A stretch of DNA of 64,000 nt from Gilichinskyi gelida (GCA_038040385.1 JBBPII010000012.1:124001-188000), one strand, 5' to 3'; positions 1 to 8,248 are shown, counted from the first letter of the stretch. Program-made: numbers and translations. The notes: generated from the letters alone by a model not told the origin.

Positions 1-2
1 CG

Positions 3-545
3 TGGGAAGCGAAGCGCTACTACGACACCTCGCGACCGTGGACGCTGGTCCGCTACTACTACGCGGGGAAGAAAGTTGAGGGTTGGGCCGGTCCCGGCAA
101 GGGCGTGGTCAGCCTGCCGGCCGAGGAGTGGCATCCGTACTCGCCGTTCACGTTCGTCACGCCGCCGTTCCCCGGGTACGTCTCCGGCCACAGCACCGTC
201 AGCGGCGCGTGCGCCAAGGCCCTCGAGCTCTTCACCGGCAGCGACACCTTCGGCGAAGTGGAGCGACGCACGGCGGGGATGCTGACGGAGGCGGACATCG
301 ACTGCGCGACGATGATGGGCCGCGGCGGCAAGCCATACGACAAGCCGGTGAAGTGCGACGTCGAGCTCCCGCTGCCGACCTTCACCGCGACGGCGGAGAT
401 GGCCGGCATCTCGCGCGTGTTGGGCGGCTATCACATCCAGGCCGACAACATCGAAGGCCTCGTCCTGGGGCGGAAGGTCGCGCAATTCGAATGGCCGCGC
501 ATCGAGGCCTACTTCGACGGCACCGCGCCGGCGCCGAAGGAGTGA
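3..545 (+). CDS. vanadium-dependent haloperoxidase / PAP2-like protein, C-terminal part
   Basis: The gene enters the window already open, so only the last 180 or so codons are present. The fragment carries the family's phosphate/vanadate pocket: a TPPFPGYVSGHST segment, matching the usual PxYPSGHS motif, and a later GGYHIQADNIEGLVLGR segment that supplies the second conserved His before a Gly-rich helix. Members bind phosphate or vanadate and act as phosphatases or haloperoxidases, usually outside the cytoplasm; which activity applies here cannot be told. An upstream W-x4-R-P segment is also typical. The TGA stop overlaps the GTG start of the next gene by 4 bases, so the two are probably translationally coupled. 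Identification as a PAP2/haloperoxidase-fold protein is firm, the substrate unknown. Confidence 0.8.
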   Translation, partial: WEAKRYYDTSRPWTLVRYYYAGKKVEGWAGPGKGVVSLPAEEWHPYSPFTFVTPPFPGYVSGHSTVSGACAKALELFTGSDTFGEVERRTAGMLTEADIDCATMMGRGGKPYDKPVKCDVELPLPTFTATAEMAGISRVLGGYHIQADNIEGLVLGRKVAQFEWPRIEAYFDGTAPAPKE

Positions 546-1753
546 CCATCAGCCGCCGGGCGAAAAGTTGGCTGCTCGCGGTAGGCGTGATCATCGCCGG
601 CCTCGCCGTCTTCACGCCCGCCTGGCTCATCCAGCCGTTCCGCCTCCAGACCGAGCGCGGCGTGCAGGTCGCGCTGACGCTGCGTCGGGTATCGCCGCTG
701 CTGACCATCGTCATTCTCGCGGCGATCGCCGTGCTGGTGTCGAAGCTTTGGCGCGGCGCGCGGTGGTGGAGCCGCGCGCTGATGGTCGTCGCGCTGCTGG
801 TGACCACCGCGTGCACCTGGCTCGCGAGGCAGAACCACTTCGAGTGGATGTTCAACCCGCTCCCGAATCCGGCGTACGTGCATGTCCCCGACGCGACGTT
901 CGTCGATGACGCCGATCTCGTCCTCGCCGTCGAGCGCGGCGGCGAGGCGGCCGCGTATCCCGTCCGCCAGCTCGCCTACCACCACCTGGTGCACGACACC
1001 GTCGGCCGCGTGCCGATCGTCGTCACCTATTGAACGCTCTGCCACACCGGTCTGGTGTGGGAGACGACGGTGAACGGGCGGCAACTGCACTTCAACCTCG
1101 CCGGGATCAACAATCAGAACTTCATCATGCGCGACGAGGAGACCGGCTCCTGGTGGCAGCAGGTCACCGGCGAGGCATTCCTCGGCCCCCTCAAAGGCAC
1201 GCGCCTCAAAGCCGTGCCGCAGGATGAAATCTCGTTCGCGCTCTGGAAGCGCGAGCAGCCCGGCGGACGCGTGCTGCGCCCCGACCCCCGAACCCTGGCC
1301 GCGGGCCGCTACGAGAAGGCGGATTGGGAGACGCGCATGCAGAGCATGCCGGTGGCCACGCGCACCTTCGACAAGCGCCTCGCGCCGCGCGAGCTGGTGG
1401 TCGGCGTGACCGCCAACGGAAAGTCGAAGGCCTATCCGATGAAGCTGATCGATCCGCAGGTTCCGCTGATGGATGTCGTCGGCGGCGTGCCCATCGTGAT
1501 CGTCGTCGCCGAGGATGGGCGTTCGGTGCGCGCGTTCAGCCGCCGGCTCGACGACGGCCGGACCATCGAGCTATTCGGAAGAGCCGAGGTTCTCCTCGAC
1601 AGCACCAGCGGCAGCCAGTGGGATTTCACCGGCCGCGCCGTCCGCGGTCCGTGGACCGGCCGCCGCCTGGAGAAGGTCGAAGTGCTGCGCGACTACTGGT
1701 TCGACTGGCGCGCCTACCACCCCGACACCGCGATTTACCGGGCCGGGCTGTAA
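542..1753 (+). CDS. DUF3179 membrane protein, candidate selenoprotein with in-frame UGA (Sec164)
   Basis: Read from the GTG at 542 (overlapping the previous stop), the frame runs through a TGA at 1031-1033 and stays open to 1753, giving 403 residues. The N-terminus has about three membrane helices (near residues 9-29, 55-75 and 80-97), followed by a DUF3179 domain. Family members carry a Cys-x-x-Cys after a V-[TA]-Y segment. Here the text reads VTY, UGA, TLCHTG, so the stop codon sits exactly on the first Cys and would make a Sec-x-x-Cys motif. A 7-bp perfect hairpin with a GGUCU loop starts 9 bases after the UGA and resembles a bacterial SECIS. Sequence on both sides is DUF3179-like, so calling two genes (ending at 1033, restarting at 1055) would split one protein. 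Function of DUF3179 is unknown; a thiol or selenol redox role is inferred. A point-mutated pseudogene is the main alternative. Confidence 0.8.
1037..1063 (+). promoter_or_regulatory. candidate bacterial SECIS hairpin
   Basis: Just after the in-frame TGA (1031-1033), CCACACC (1042-1048) pairs perfectly with GGTGTGG (1054-1060) around a GGTCT loop (1049-1053). A lower CTC/GAG stem (1037-1039 with 1061-1063) follows after a 2-base bulge. The loop begins 15 bases after the UGA. The E. coli fdhF SECIS also presents GGUCU in its apical loop, which is the SelB contact. Spacing is at the short end of the usual range. Confidence 0.65.
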
Positions 1754-1754
1754 C

Positions 1755-1866
1755 GCGGCGGAACGCCGCCGTCCCGGCGGCTGGCCAGGCGGCGTCCTCG
1801 CCGCCTCTCGGGGTACGCAGGCGCGGGACGCCTGCGGGCCAGCCGGCGAGGACGCCGGCGCTCCCT
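1755..1866. repeat. GC-rich palindromic intergenic repeat
   Basis: The gap between the DUF3179 gene and the SRP RNA is filled by interleaved inverted repeats such as GGCGGCGTCCTCGCCGCC, GCGGGACGCCTGC and GGCGAGGACGCCGGCG. No open frame with coding character is present. It may fold into a transcription-terminating or REP-like structure. No second copy was found in this window. Confidence 0.6.
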
Positions 1867-1938
1867 TGGCTTTTACCGCGGAAGGAACCTCGGAACCATC
1901 GCGTTAGCTGCTGATACGATCAGGGAGCCCGTTGGGAT

Positions 1939-2038
1939 GAGCCCGGGTCCTGTGCAGCAGGCGCACCGAACCTCGTCAGGTCCGGAAGGAAGCAGCGATA
2001 AGGTGCATCCCCTGCGTGACACAGTTCGGCCTGGGCTC
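1939..2038 (+). ncRNA. ffs: signal recognition particle RNA (4.5S type)
   Basis: The block contains the hallmark domain IV sequence GTCAGGTCCGGAAGGAAGCA, with the GGAA tetraloop and the asymmetric loop bound by Ffh. The outer helix closes between GAGCCCGGG at 1939 and CCTGGGCTC at 2030-2038, giving a 100-nt small bacterial SRP RNA without an Alu domain. It scaffolds Ffh for co-translational targeting of membrane proteins. Placement directly before dnaX is common in bacteria. A possible -10 element, TACGAT, lies near 1914. Exact ends are estimated from the closing helix. Confidence 0.93.
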
Positions 2039-2071
2039 TTCCGAGCGGGCTTTGTCATAATCCCGCCCTCC

Positions 2072-3598
2072 ATGTCCTACCAAGCTCTCGCTCGCAAATA
2101 CCGGCCGCAGTCGTTCCACGACATCGTCGGCCAGGAGACCACTGTCCGCACGCTGCAGAACTCCATCGAGCAGAAGCGCATCCACCACGCCTACCTCTTC
2201 TCCGGCGTCCGCGGCGTGGGAAAGACGACGGTGGCCCGCATCCTGGCCAAGGCGCTCAATTGCGTGAAGGGGCCGGCCGGTGAGCCGTGCAACGAGTGCA
2301 CGGTTTGCCGCGAGATCACCGAGGGGATCGACATGGACGTGCGGGAGATCGACGCGGCGACGTACACCGGCGTGGACAACGTCCGGGAGCTGCGCGACGT
2401 CACCCAGTTCCAGCCTGCGCGCGATCGCTTCCGCATCTTCATCATCGACGAGGCGCACATGCTGTCCGTCGCCTCGTGGAACGCGCTGCTCAAACTGATC
2501 GAGGAGCCGCCGCCGCACGTGGTGTTCATGTTCGCCACCACCGAGATGCAGAAGGTGCCGGCGACGATCCTCTCGCGCGTGCAGAAGAACGCGCTGCGCA
2601 AGATCACCCTCGACGAGCTGATGGAGCGCCTGCGCAGGATCGCCGAGAGCGAAGGGATCGAGATCGACCGCGGCGCGGTGGAGATCATTGCCCGCCGCGG
2701 AGAGGGAAGCGTGCGTGACGCTCTCTCGCTGCTCGACCAGGTCATCGCCTTCAGCGGTCACGCTGTCACCGCCGTCGACGTCGCCACGGTCCTCGGCCTC
2801 TCCGACACGAACTTCTTCGCCCGCCTCGCCGACCTGATCGCCGCCGGCGATCACGGCGGGATTCTCGAGGCGCTGCAGGAGGCGGCGGAGAGCGGGCGCG
2901 ATTTCAAGATGCTCTACCGCGACCTGCTGTCCTTCGTGCGCAGCCTGCTGCTCGTGGCCGGCGGAGCGCCGGAGTCGATGCTCGCCGCGTCGCCCGAGGA
3001 CCTCGCCGCCATCCGCGCCGGCGCCGGCAAGTTCTCGTATTCCGAGCTCCTCCGCGTCGCCAACCTGCTGCTGCGCGACGACGAGACGGTGAACAAGGCC
3101 GAGCATCAGCGCCTGGCCGTGGAGATCGCGCTGCTCAAGGCGGCCACCTTTCCGAGATTGCGGGCTGTCGAAGAAGTCCTCAGCGGCGCCCCCCAGAAAC
3201 CCAGCAACCCAGTAACCCAGCAACCCCGCCCCCGCGAGACCCCGAGACCCCGAGACCCCGAGACCCCCGACATCGCCTCCTTCATCGAAAAGGTCACCAA
3301 AGCCCGCCCCCTCATCGGCGGCTACCTGGCCGGCGCGAAGAGCCACCGCCGCGACGGCGACCGCATCATCTTCAACTTCGACGATCGCTTTTCCGCCGAT
3401 TCCGTGTCCGAGGCGCGGGCGGGCCTCGAGCAGATCGCGGCGGAGGTGTTCGGCGCGCCGGTGACCATCGAAGTGGCGACGTCCGAGGAGGCGCCGCGCG
3501 GCGAGGCCAAGCAGTCCCCACTGCGCGACGACCCCATCCTCCAGGCCTTCAAGAAACACCTCGGCGGCGAGATCGTGGAAACCAGGAGATCGAAATGA
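2072..3598 (+). CDS. dnaX: DNA polymerase III subunits gamma/tau
   Basis: This 508-residue clamp-loader ATPase begins MSYQALARKYRPQSF, a nearly invariant DnaX start; the longer open frame upstream runs through the SRP RNA and is rejected. Walker A is GVRGVGKTT near residues 46-54, a four-Cys zinc module follows (C at about 65, 74, 77 and 80), and the Walker B region is FIIDEAHML. It loads the beta clamp at the replication fork. The C-terminal tau-like region contains a low-complexity P/R/T/E-rich stretch (about residues 376-400) that comes from an intergenic repeat embedded in frame. The stop overlaps the start of ybaB (ATGA), and dnaX-ybaB-recR is a classic cluster. No clear slippery A-run for a programmed frameshift was seen. 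Confidence 0.95.
   Translation: MSYQALARKYRPQSFHDIVGQETTVRTLQNSIEQKRIHHAYLFSGVRGVGKTTVARILAKALNCVKGPAGEPCNECTVCREITEGIDMDVREIDAATYTGVDNVRELRDVTQFQPARDRFRIFIIDEAHMLSVASWNALLKLIEEPPPHVVFMFATTEMQKVPATILSRVQKNALRKITLDELMERLRRIAESEGIEIDRGAVEIIARRGEGSVRDALSLLDQVIAFSGHAVTAVDVATVLGLSDTNFFARLADLIAAGDHGGILEALQEAAESGRDFKMLYRDLLSFVRSLLLVAGGAPESMLAASPEDLAAIRAGAGKFSYSELLRVANLLLRDDETVNKAEHQRLAVEIALLKAATFPRLRAVEEVLSGAPQKPSNPVTQQPRPRETPRPRDPETPDIASFIEKVTKARPLIGGYLAGAKSHRRDGDRIIFNFDDRFSADSVSEARAGLEQIAAEVFGAPVTIEVATSEEAPRGEAKQSPLRDDPILQAFKKHLGGEIVETRRSK
3199..3271. repeat. GAGACC/AACCC repeat embedded in dnaX
   Basis: Tandem CCGAGACC and CCAGTAACC-type units like those in the intergenic repeats at 3895, 5731, 30183 and 41556 lie inside the dnaX coding sequence. 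They keep the frame open and encode a Pro/Arg/Thr/Glu linker between the ATPase and tau-like parts. Confidence 0.7.
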
Positions 3599-3894
3599 AC
3601 CCCAAGAAGATGATGCAGCAAGTCCAGCAGATGCAGGAGCAGATGCAGCGCCAGATGAGCGAGATTCGCGTCGAGGGGAGCGCCGGCGGCGGGATGGTCA
3701 AGGCGACCATGGACGGCCACAAAAACCTCCTCGGCGTGACCATCGAGAAGGACGCCGTCGATCCGAACGACGTCGAGATGCTGCAGGACCTCGTCGTCGC
3801 CGCGGTCAACGAAGCCTCGCGCAAGGTGGACGAGGCGATGCAGTCGTCGCTTGGGGCGATGACCGGAGGAATGAAGATTCCGGGACTGTTCTGA
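3595..3894 (+). CDS. ybaB: YbaB/EbfC family nucleoid-associated protein
   Basis: A 99-residue protein starting MNPKKMMQQVQQMQEQMQ, with the Met/Gln-rich N-terminal helix and the GGGMVKATMDG strand pair diagnostic of YbaB/EbfC. These small proteins dimerise as tweezers, bind DNA and coat the nucleoid. The length is normal. The ATG overlaps the dnaX stop by 4 bases, so coupling with dnaX is likely, and recR follows after a repeat element. Confidence 0.93.
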   Translation: MNPKKMMQQVQQMQEQMQRQMSEIRVEGSAGGGMVKATMDGHKNLLGVTIEKDAVDPNDVEMLQDLVVAAVNEASRKVDEAMQSSLGAMTGGMKIPGLF

Positions 3895-3976
3895 CGGGGT
3901 TGCGAGGTCTCGGGGTTGCGAGGTCTCGCGGTCCCGCCCGCCCCGCAACCGCGCAACCTCGATACTTCGCAACCCC
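3895..3976. repeat. GAGACC/GCAACC inverted repeat element (family R2)
   Basis: The whole ybaB-recR gap consists of GGTTGCGAGGTCTCG-type units, a short C-rich centre, and the complementary CGCAACCTCG-type units. It can form a long imperfect hairpin. Relatives occur at 5731, 20742, 30183, 38132 and 41556. Confidence 0.75.
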
Positions 3977-4570
3977 ATGACAGCGCCTCCACTCGCCAAC
4001 CTCATCAACGAGCTCACCAAGCTGCCCGGCATCGGCGGCAAGTCGGCGTCGCGGCTGGCGTACCACATCCTCAAGCGTCCGGCCGGCGAGGCGGAGTCGC
4101 TGGCGAGCGCCATCCTCGAGGTAAAAGAGAAGATCTTTCGCTGCCCGTTGTGCAACAACATGACGGACGTCGATCCCTGCGCCATCTGCTCCGATCCGCG
4201 CCGCGACGCCGGCGTCATCTGCGTGGTGGAAGAGGCGTTCAACATCCCCACCATCGAGCAGACCCGCGACTTCAAGGGGTTCTTTCACGTGCTCCTCGGC
4301 GCGCTGTCGCCGCTGAAAGGCGTCGGGCCGCAGGAGATCGACGTCGCCGGACTGCTGCGCCGCGTGCAGGGCGGCGGCGTGCGCGAGGTGATCGTCGCCA
4401 CCAACCCGAACGTGGAGGGGGAAGCCACCGCGCTTTACATCGCGCAGCAGCTTCGCCCGCTCGGGGTGAAGACCACGCGCCTGGCCTTCGGACTGCCGGT
4501 CGGCGGCGATCTGGAGTACGCCGATCAGGTCACGATGTCGAAGGCGCTGGAGGGTCGTCGCGAGATTTGA
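3977..4570 (+). CDS. recR: recombination protein RecR
   Basis: This 197-residue protein has the full RecR layout: an N-terminal helix-hairpin-helix (LPGIGGKSASRLAYH, about residues 14-28), a four-Cys zinc finger (CPLC near 56-59 and CAIC near 68-71), a TOPRIM domain with the acidic VVEEAFN start, and the C-terminal Walker B-like GLPVGGDLEYAD. RecR forms a ring with RecO and loads RecA onto SSB-coated ssDNA during gap repair. It is the third member of the dnaX-ybaB-recR cluster, although an R2 repeat separates it from ybaB. Length and motif order are normal. Confidence 0.96.
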   Translation: MTAPPLANLINELTKLPGIGGKSASRLAYHILKRPAGEAESLASAILEVKEKIFRCPLCNNMTDVDPCAICSDPRRDAGVICVVEEAFNIPTIEQTRDFKGFFHVLLGALSPLKGVGPQEIDVAGLLRRVQGGGVREVIVATNPNVEGEATALYIAQQLRPLGVKTTRLAFGLPVGGDLEYADQVTMSKALEGRREI

Positions 4571-4578
4571 CGCGAAGC

Positions 4579-4612
4579 GTCATCCTGAGCCGCGCCAGAC
4601 GGCGAAGGATCT
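4579..4612. repeat. half copy of the GTCATCCTGAGC repeat (family R1)
   Basis: Between recR and mglB lies GTCATCCTGAGC followed by GGCGAAGGATCT, one arm of the element seen in full at 8235, 14490 and 22144. The second arm is missing. A TACATT at about 4623-4628, 10 bases before the mglB start, may be a -10 element. Confidence 0.75.
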
Positions 4613-4638
4613 AGATTTCTGTTACATTTGCCCGTCCG

Positions 4639-5139
4639 ATGGCCACTCCTGATCTCGTGATGTACGAGGAGGAGTACCTGCTGATCAAGGACACGCTCCA
4701 GCGTCTGCAGGTCGACTCCAACTCGAAAATCGTCTTTCTGGTCGATAAAAACGGCCAGCAGATCGCCTGTCACGGCGACATGCGGGGCGTCGACGCCACC
4801 TCGCTCGCGTCGCTGACCGCCGGCAACGTGGCCGCCACCGACGGCCTGGCTAAACTCATTGGCGAGAAGGAGTTCTCCATCCTCTTCCACGAGGGGGAGC
4901 GCGACAACATCCACATCTCTCTCGTGGCGCAGCGCGTCATCCTGGTGGTCATCTTCGACGACCGCTCCTCGCTCGGCCTGGTGCGCCTGCGGGTGAAGAA
5001 GGCGTCGCTGGAGCTGGAGCGGACGTTTGAGGTGTTGATGAAGAAGTCGGAGGCCGACCGCGGCAACCTCTCCAGTCGATTCGACTCGCCGTTCGCCGAG
5101 ATCACCGACGAAGACATCGACAGCCTCTTCAGCGAATAG
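4639..5139 (+). CDS. mglB: MglB-like roadblock/LC7 protein, GTPase-activating partner of MglA
   Basis: A 166-residue protein with one roadblock/LC7 domain (about residues 10-125) containing the typical VDKNGQQIACHGD and NIHISLVAQRVILVVIFDD segments. A charged C-terminal tail ends TDEDIDSLFSE. In Myxococcus and Thermus, MglB dimers bind MglA and stimulate GTP hydrolysis, setting cell polarity for gliding or pilus-driven motility. The immediate downstream neighbour is mglA, six bases after this stop, which fixes the assignment. No motility genes are in the window, so the cellular output here is unknown. Confidence 0.9.
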   Translation: MATPDLVMYEEEYLLIKDTLQRLQVDSNSKIVFLVDKNGQQIACHGDMRGVDATSLASLTAGNVAATDGLAKLIGEKEFSILFHEGERDNIHISLVAQRVILVVIFDDRSSLGLVRLRVKKASLELERTFEVLMKKSEADRGNLSSRFDSPFAEITDEDIDSLFSE

Positions 5140-5145
5140 CAGCCC

Positions 5146-5730
5146 ATGACGTTCATCAATTACGCGGCGCGCGAGATCAATTGCAAGATCGTCTACTACG
5201 GGCCCGGCCTGTGCGGGAAGACGACCAACCTGCAATGGATCTACGACAAGACCAATCCCCAGGCCAAGGGCAAGCTGATCTCCCTCGCCACGGAGACCGA
5301 CCGCACGCTCTTCTTCGACTTCCTCCCCCTCGACCTCGGCACGGTCCGCGGTTTCAAGACCCGCTTCCACCTCTACACTGTACCCGGCCAGGTGTTCTAT
5401 GACGCCTCGCGCAAGCTGATCCTCAAGGGCGTCGACGGGATGGTGTTCGTCGCCGACTCGCAGGAAGCGCGCATGGAAGCGAACATCGAGTCGCTGGCGA
5501 ACCTGGAGAAGAACCTCAAGGAGCAGGGCTACGAATTGAAGAGCGTCCCCTACGCGCTGCAGTTCAACAAGCGCGATCTCCCCACCGCCATCGCTCCCGA
5601 CGAGATGTACCGCCAGCTCAATTTCAAAGGCGAGCCGACCTTTGAGGCGGTGGCCATGAACGGTACCGGCGTGTTCGACACGCTCAAGGCAGTGGCCAAG
5701 CTGGTGCTGACGGAACTGAAGAAGAAATAG
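5146..5730 (+). CDS. mglA: MglA-like small Ras-family GTPase
   Basis: This 194-residue GTPase starts MTFINYAAREINCKIVYYG. Walker A is GPGLCGKTTN (about 20-29), the switch region reads LYTVPGQVFYDASRK, as in MglA proteins (T-V-P-G-Q rather than eukaryotic D-T-A-G-Q), and the guanine-specificity motif is FNKRDL near residue 144. MglA-GTP localises to the leading pole and recruits motility machinery, while MglB acts as its GAP. The pair forms a two-gene operon. The final KKK tail is typical of the group. Confidence 0.93.
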   Translation: MTFINYAAREINCKIVYYGPGLCGKTTNLQWIYDKTNPQAKGKLISLATETDRTLFFDFLPLDLGTVRGFKTRFHLYTVPGQVFYDASRKLILKGVDGMVFVADSQEARMEANIESLANLEKNLKEQGYELKSVPYALQFNKRDLPTAIAPDEMYRQLNFKGEPTFEAVAMNGTGVFDTLKAVAKLVLTELKKK

Positions 5731-5812
5731 GTCTCGGGGTCTCGGAGGGTCTCGGGGTCTCGCGGTCCCACCCTCCCCCGAGACCGCGAGACCCCGAGAC
5801 CTCGCAACCACT
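5731..5812. repeat. GAGACC/GCAACC inverted repeat element (family R2)
   Basis: GTCTCGGGGTCTCGG units followed, across a CCACCCTCCCC centre, by complementary CCGAGACCGCGAGACC units and GCAACC. It fills the mglA-yvcK gap and ends one base before the yvcK ATG. Confidence 0.75.
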
Positions 5813-5813
5813 C

Positions 5814-6857
5814 ATGCGCCATCACGGCCTCAACATCGCCGCCATCGGTGGCGGCACCGGCCTCTCGACCCTGCTGCGCGGTCTGAAGCGTTACGTCGGC
5901 GCGGAGGGCACCTGGTCGATCAACCGCCTCGGCGCGATCGTCACCGTGACCGACGAAGGCGGCTCGTCCGGCGCGCTCCGGAAGGAGTTCGGCGTCCTCC
6001 CGCCCGGCGACATCCGCAACTGCATCGTCGCGCTGGCGGAAGAGGAAGATCTCCTCTCGAAGCTGTTCAGCTACCGCTTCTCCAGCGGCGAGGCGCTCGC
6101 CGGCCACGCGCTGGGCAATCTGCTGCTCATGGCCATGACCGACATCACCGGCAGCTTCGACAACGCGGTGCTCGCCGCGTCGGAGGTCCTGGCCATCCGC
6201 GGCGACATTTACCCGTCGACGCTGGAAGACGTTCGCATCCGCGCCACGCTCGCCGACGGCGCGGAGCTCATGGGCGAAGTGGCCATCAGCGGCTCGCCGC
6301 TCGGCGAGCGCCGGCGCGTTCCGCGGCCCCACGCGCGCATCGTTCACCTCGCGCTCGATCCACCCGACGCGCAGCCGCCGGAGCGCGCGCTCGAGGCGCT
6401 TCGCAGGGCCGATCTGATCCTCATCGGGCCGGGATCGCTCTATACCTCGGTGATCCCGAACCTGCTGATCAAGCCGATCGCCGAGGCGTTGCGGCAGGCG
6501 AAGGCATTGCGCGTGTATATCTGCAACGTGATGACGCAGCCGGGCGAGACCGAGGACTACACGGCCGAGGAGCATTTGAGCGCGATCATCGAGCACGCGG
6601 GGCTCGTCGCCGACGTCATGGTGCTCAACGGGCGACGGCCGTCGGAGTCGATCCTCGCCGCGTACGCCGCGGAGAATCAGCATCCGGTGAAGTTCGACAT
6701 CAACGCCATCCGCGAGCTCGGCTTGACACCGTTCTTCGGCGACATTATCGCCGAGGGCGATTTCGTGCGGCACGACTCCGCCGCGCTCGCGGAGACGATC
6801 TTCCGCCTGTACGATCGCTACGGCCGCTCGGTGGAGCGGATGAGAGCGAAAGAATGA
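5814..6857 (+). CDS. glmR: gluconeogenesis factor YvcK/GlmR (CofD-like)
   Basis: A 347-residue member of the YvcK family of the CofD-like fold. The nucleotide-binding N-terminus is AIGGGTGLSTLLRGLK, followed by TDEGGSSGALR and LPPGDIRNC, which are family signatures. The central GPGSLYTSVIPNLL and the YICNVMTQPGET segment are equally diagnostic. In Firmicutes YvcK/GlmR binds UDP-GlcNAc and controls carbon flow into the cell envelope through GlmS. Here it overlaps glmU by 4 bases (ATGA). GlmU is the enzyme that makes UDP-GlcNAc, so the operon supports the same regulatory link outside Firmicutes. Confidence 0.93.
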   Translation: MRHHGLNIAAIGGGTGLSTLLRGLKRYVGAEGTWSINRLGAIVTVTDEGGSSGALRKEFGVLPPGDIRNCIVALAEEEDLLSKLFSYRFSSGEALAGHALGNLLLMAMTDITGSFDNAVLAASEVLAIRGDIYPSTLEDVRIRATLADGAELMGEVAISGSPLGERRRVPRPHARIVHLALDPPDAQPPERALEALRRADLILIGPGSLYTSVIPNLLIKPIAEALRQAKALRVYICNVMTQPGETEDYTAEEHLSAIIEHAGLVADVMVLNGRRPSESILAAYAAENQHPVKFDINAIRELGLTPFFGDIIAEGDFVRHDSAALAETIFRLYDRYGRSVERMRAKE

Positions 6858-8248
6858 CTGACGACCTCGACGTGATCATCCTCGCCGCGGGGCTCGGCAC
6901 GCGCATGAAGTCCGACACCATCAAGATCCTTCATCGCGCCGCCGGCCGCCCGCTCATCGACTACGTGCTCGATCTCGCCGCGGAGGTCTCCGGCCGCCCG
7001 CCCATCATGGTCATCGGCCATCAGCGCGAGAAGGTGCGGGAAGCCGTCGGCGACCGCGCGCGCTACGTCGTGCAGGAGCCGCAACTCGGCACCGGCCACG
7101 CCGTTCTGCAGGCCGCGCCGCTCGCCGGCGGCAAGCGCGCCCTGATCCTCTCCGGCGACGTGCCGCTCACGCGCGTGGAGACGCTCCGGCGGCTCCTCGA
7201 CGAGCACGAACGCGGGAAGAACGCGCTGACGCTGCTCACCATGCGCCCCGCCGATCCGGCGATGTATGGCCGCATCGTCCGCGACGCGGAAGGCGGCGTG
7301 GAGCGGATCGTGGAGGCGAAGGACGCCTCCGACGACGAGAAGAAGATCGGCGAGGTCAATGCCGGCGTCTATGTCTTCGACGCCGAGCATCTGTTCGACA
7401 ACCTCCGCGCGCTCTCAACGAGCAACGCGCAGGGCGAGTACTACCTCACCGACCTGCTCGCCGCGCTGCGCGGCGCCGGCAAGCGCGTCGGCGCGGTGGT
7501 GGCCGACGATCCGATCGAAGCTCTCGGCGTCAATTCGCGCGCCGACCTCGCCGCCGCGGAGGCGGAGATTCAGCGCCGCGTCGTCGAGCGGCTCATGAGC
7601 GAAGGCGTGACGTTCCGCAATCCGGGCACCGTGGTCATCGACTCCACGGTCTCCATCGGCAACGACACGGTCATCTATCCGTTCGTCACCCTCGAAGGGA
7701 AAACGCGGATCGGGCCGCGCTGCGTCATCGAGCCGGGCGTGCATCTGATCGACGTCACCGCCGGCGAGAACGTCCATCTCAAGAGCGGCACGGTCGCCGA
7801 AGGGGCGGTCATCGAGGACGACGCCACCGTCGGCCCCTACGCGCACCTCCGCCCCGGCACGCGACTCGGGCGGAAGGTCAAGGTCGGCAACTTCGTGGAA
7901 ACGAAGAAGGCGACCTTCGGCGAGGGGGCGAAGGCGTCGCACCTGTCGTACATCGGCGATGCGGAGGTCGGCGCCGACGTGAACATCGGCGCCGGCACCA
8001 TCACCTGCAACTACGACGGCGTGAACAAGAACACCACGGTGCTCGAGGACGGCGTGTTCATCGGCTCCGACACGCAACTCGTCGCGCCGGTGCGCGTGGG
8101 CAAGGGCGCGTACGTCGGCGCCGGCTCGACGATCACGAAGGACGTCCCTCCCGACGCGCTCGCGCTCAGCCGCGTCCCGCAGCGCATCATCGAAGGGTGG
8201 GCCGCCAAGCGCCGCGCTGAAATCAAGAAGAAGCCTCCGTCATCCTGA
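6854..8248 (+). CDS. glmU: bifunctional GlcNAc-1-P uridyltransferase / GlcN-1-P acetyltransferase GlmU
   Basis: A 464-residue two-domain enzyme making UDP-GlcNAc for peptidoglycan and LPS. The N-terminal pyrophosphorylase starts with VIILAAGLGTRMKSD (usual GlmU: LAAGxGTRMxS) and has GTGHAV and SGDVPL. The C-terminal half is a left-handed beta-helix of hexapeptide repeats with the acetyltransferase residues HLRPGTRLG, GNFVETKKA and NIGAGTITCNYDG. The stop codon and the last residues (PPSS) are supplied by the R1 repeat that follows, so the extreme C-terminus is probably repeat-derived. Operon with glmR by a 4-base overlap. Confidence 0.96.
   Translation: MTDDLDVIILAAGLGTRMKSDTIKILHRAAGRPLIDYVLDLAAEVSGRPPIMVIGHQREKVREAVGDRARYVVQEPQLGTGHAVLQAAPLAGGKRALILSGDVPLTRVETLRRLLDEHERGKNALTLLTMRPADPAMYGRIVRDAEGGVERIVEAKDASDDEKKIGEVNAGVYVFDAEHLFDNLRALSTSNAQGEYYLTDLLAALRGAGKRVGAVVADDPIEALGVNSRADLAAAEAEIQRRVVERLMSEGVTFRNPGTVVIDSTVSIGNDTVIYPFVTLEGKTRIGPRCVIEPGVHLIDVTAGENVHLKSGTVAEGAVIEDDATVGPYAHLRPGTRLGRKVKVGNFVETKKATFGEGAKASHLSYIGDAEVGADVNIGAGTITCNYDGVNKNTTVLEDGVFIGSDTQLVAPVRVGKGAYVGAGSTITKDVPPDALALSRVPQRIIEGWAAKRRAEIKKKPPSS

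Noticed and set aside
1976..3559. Long open frame antisense to dnaX
   Set aside because: Its translation has no recognisable domain and is rich in R, H, L and G, the usual product of the opposite strand of a GC-rich gene; dnaX itself is certain.
3895..3976. CRISPR array from the GAGACC/GCAACC repeats
   Set aside because: Repeat units are 6-15 bases, of variable length, mirrored rather than direct, and have no unique spacers or cas genes.
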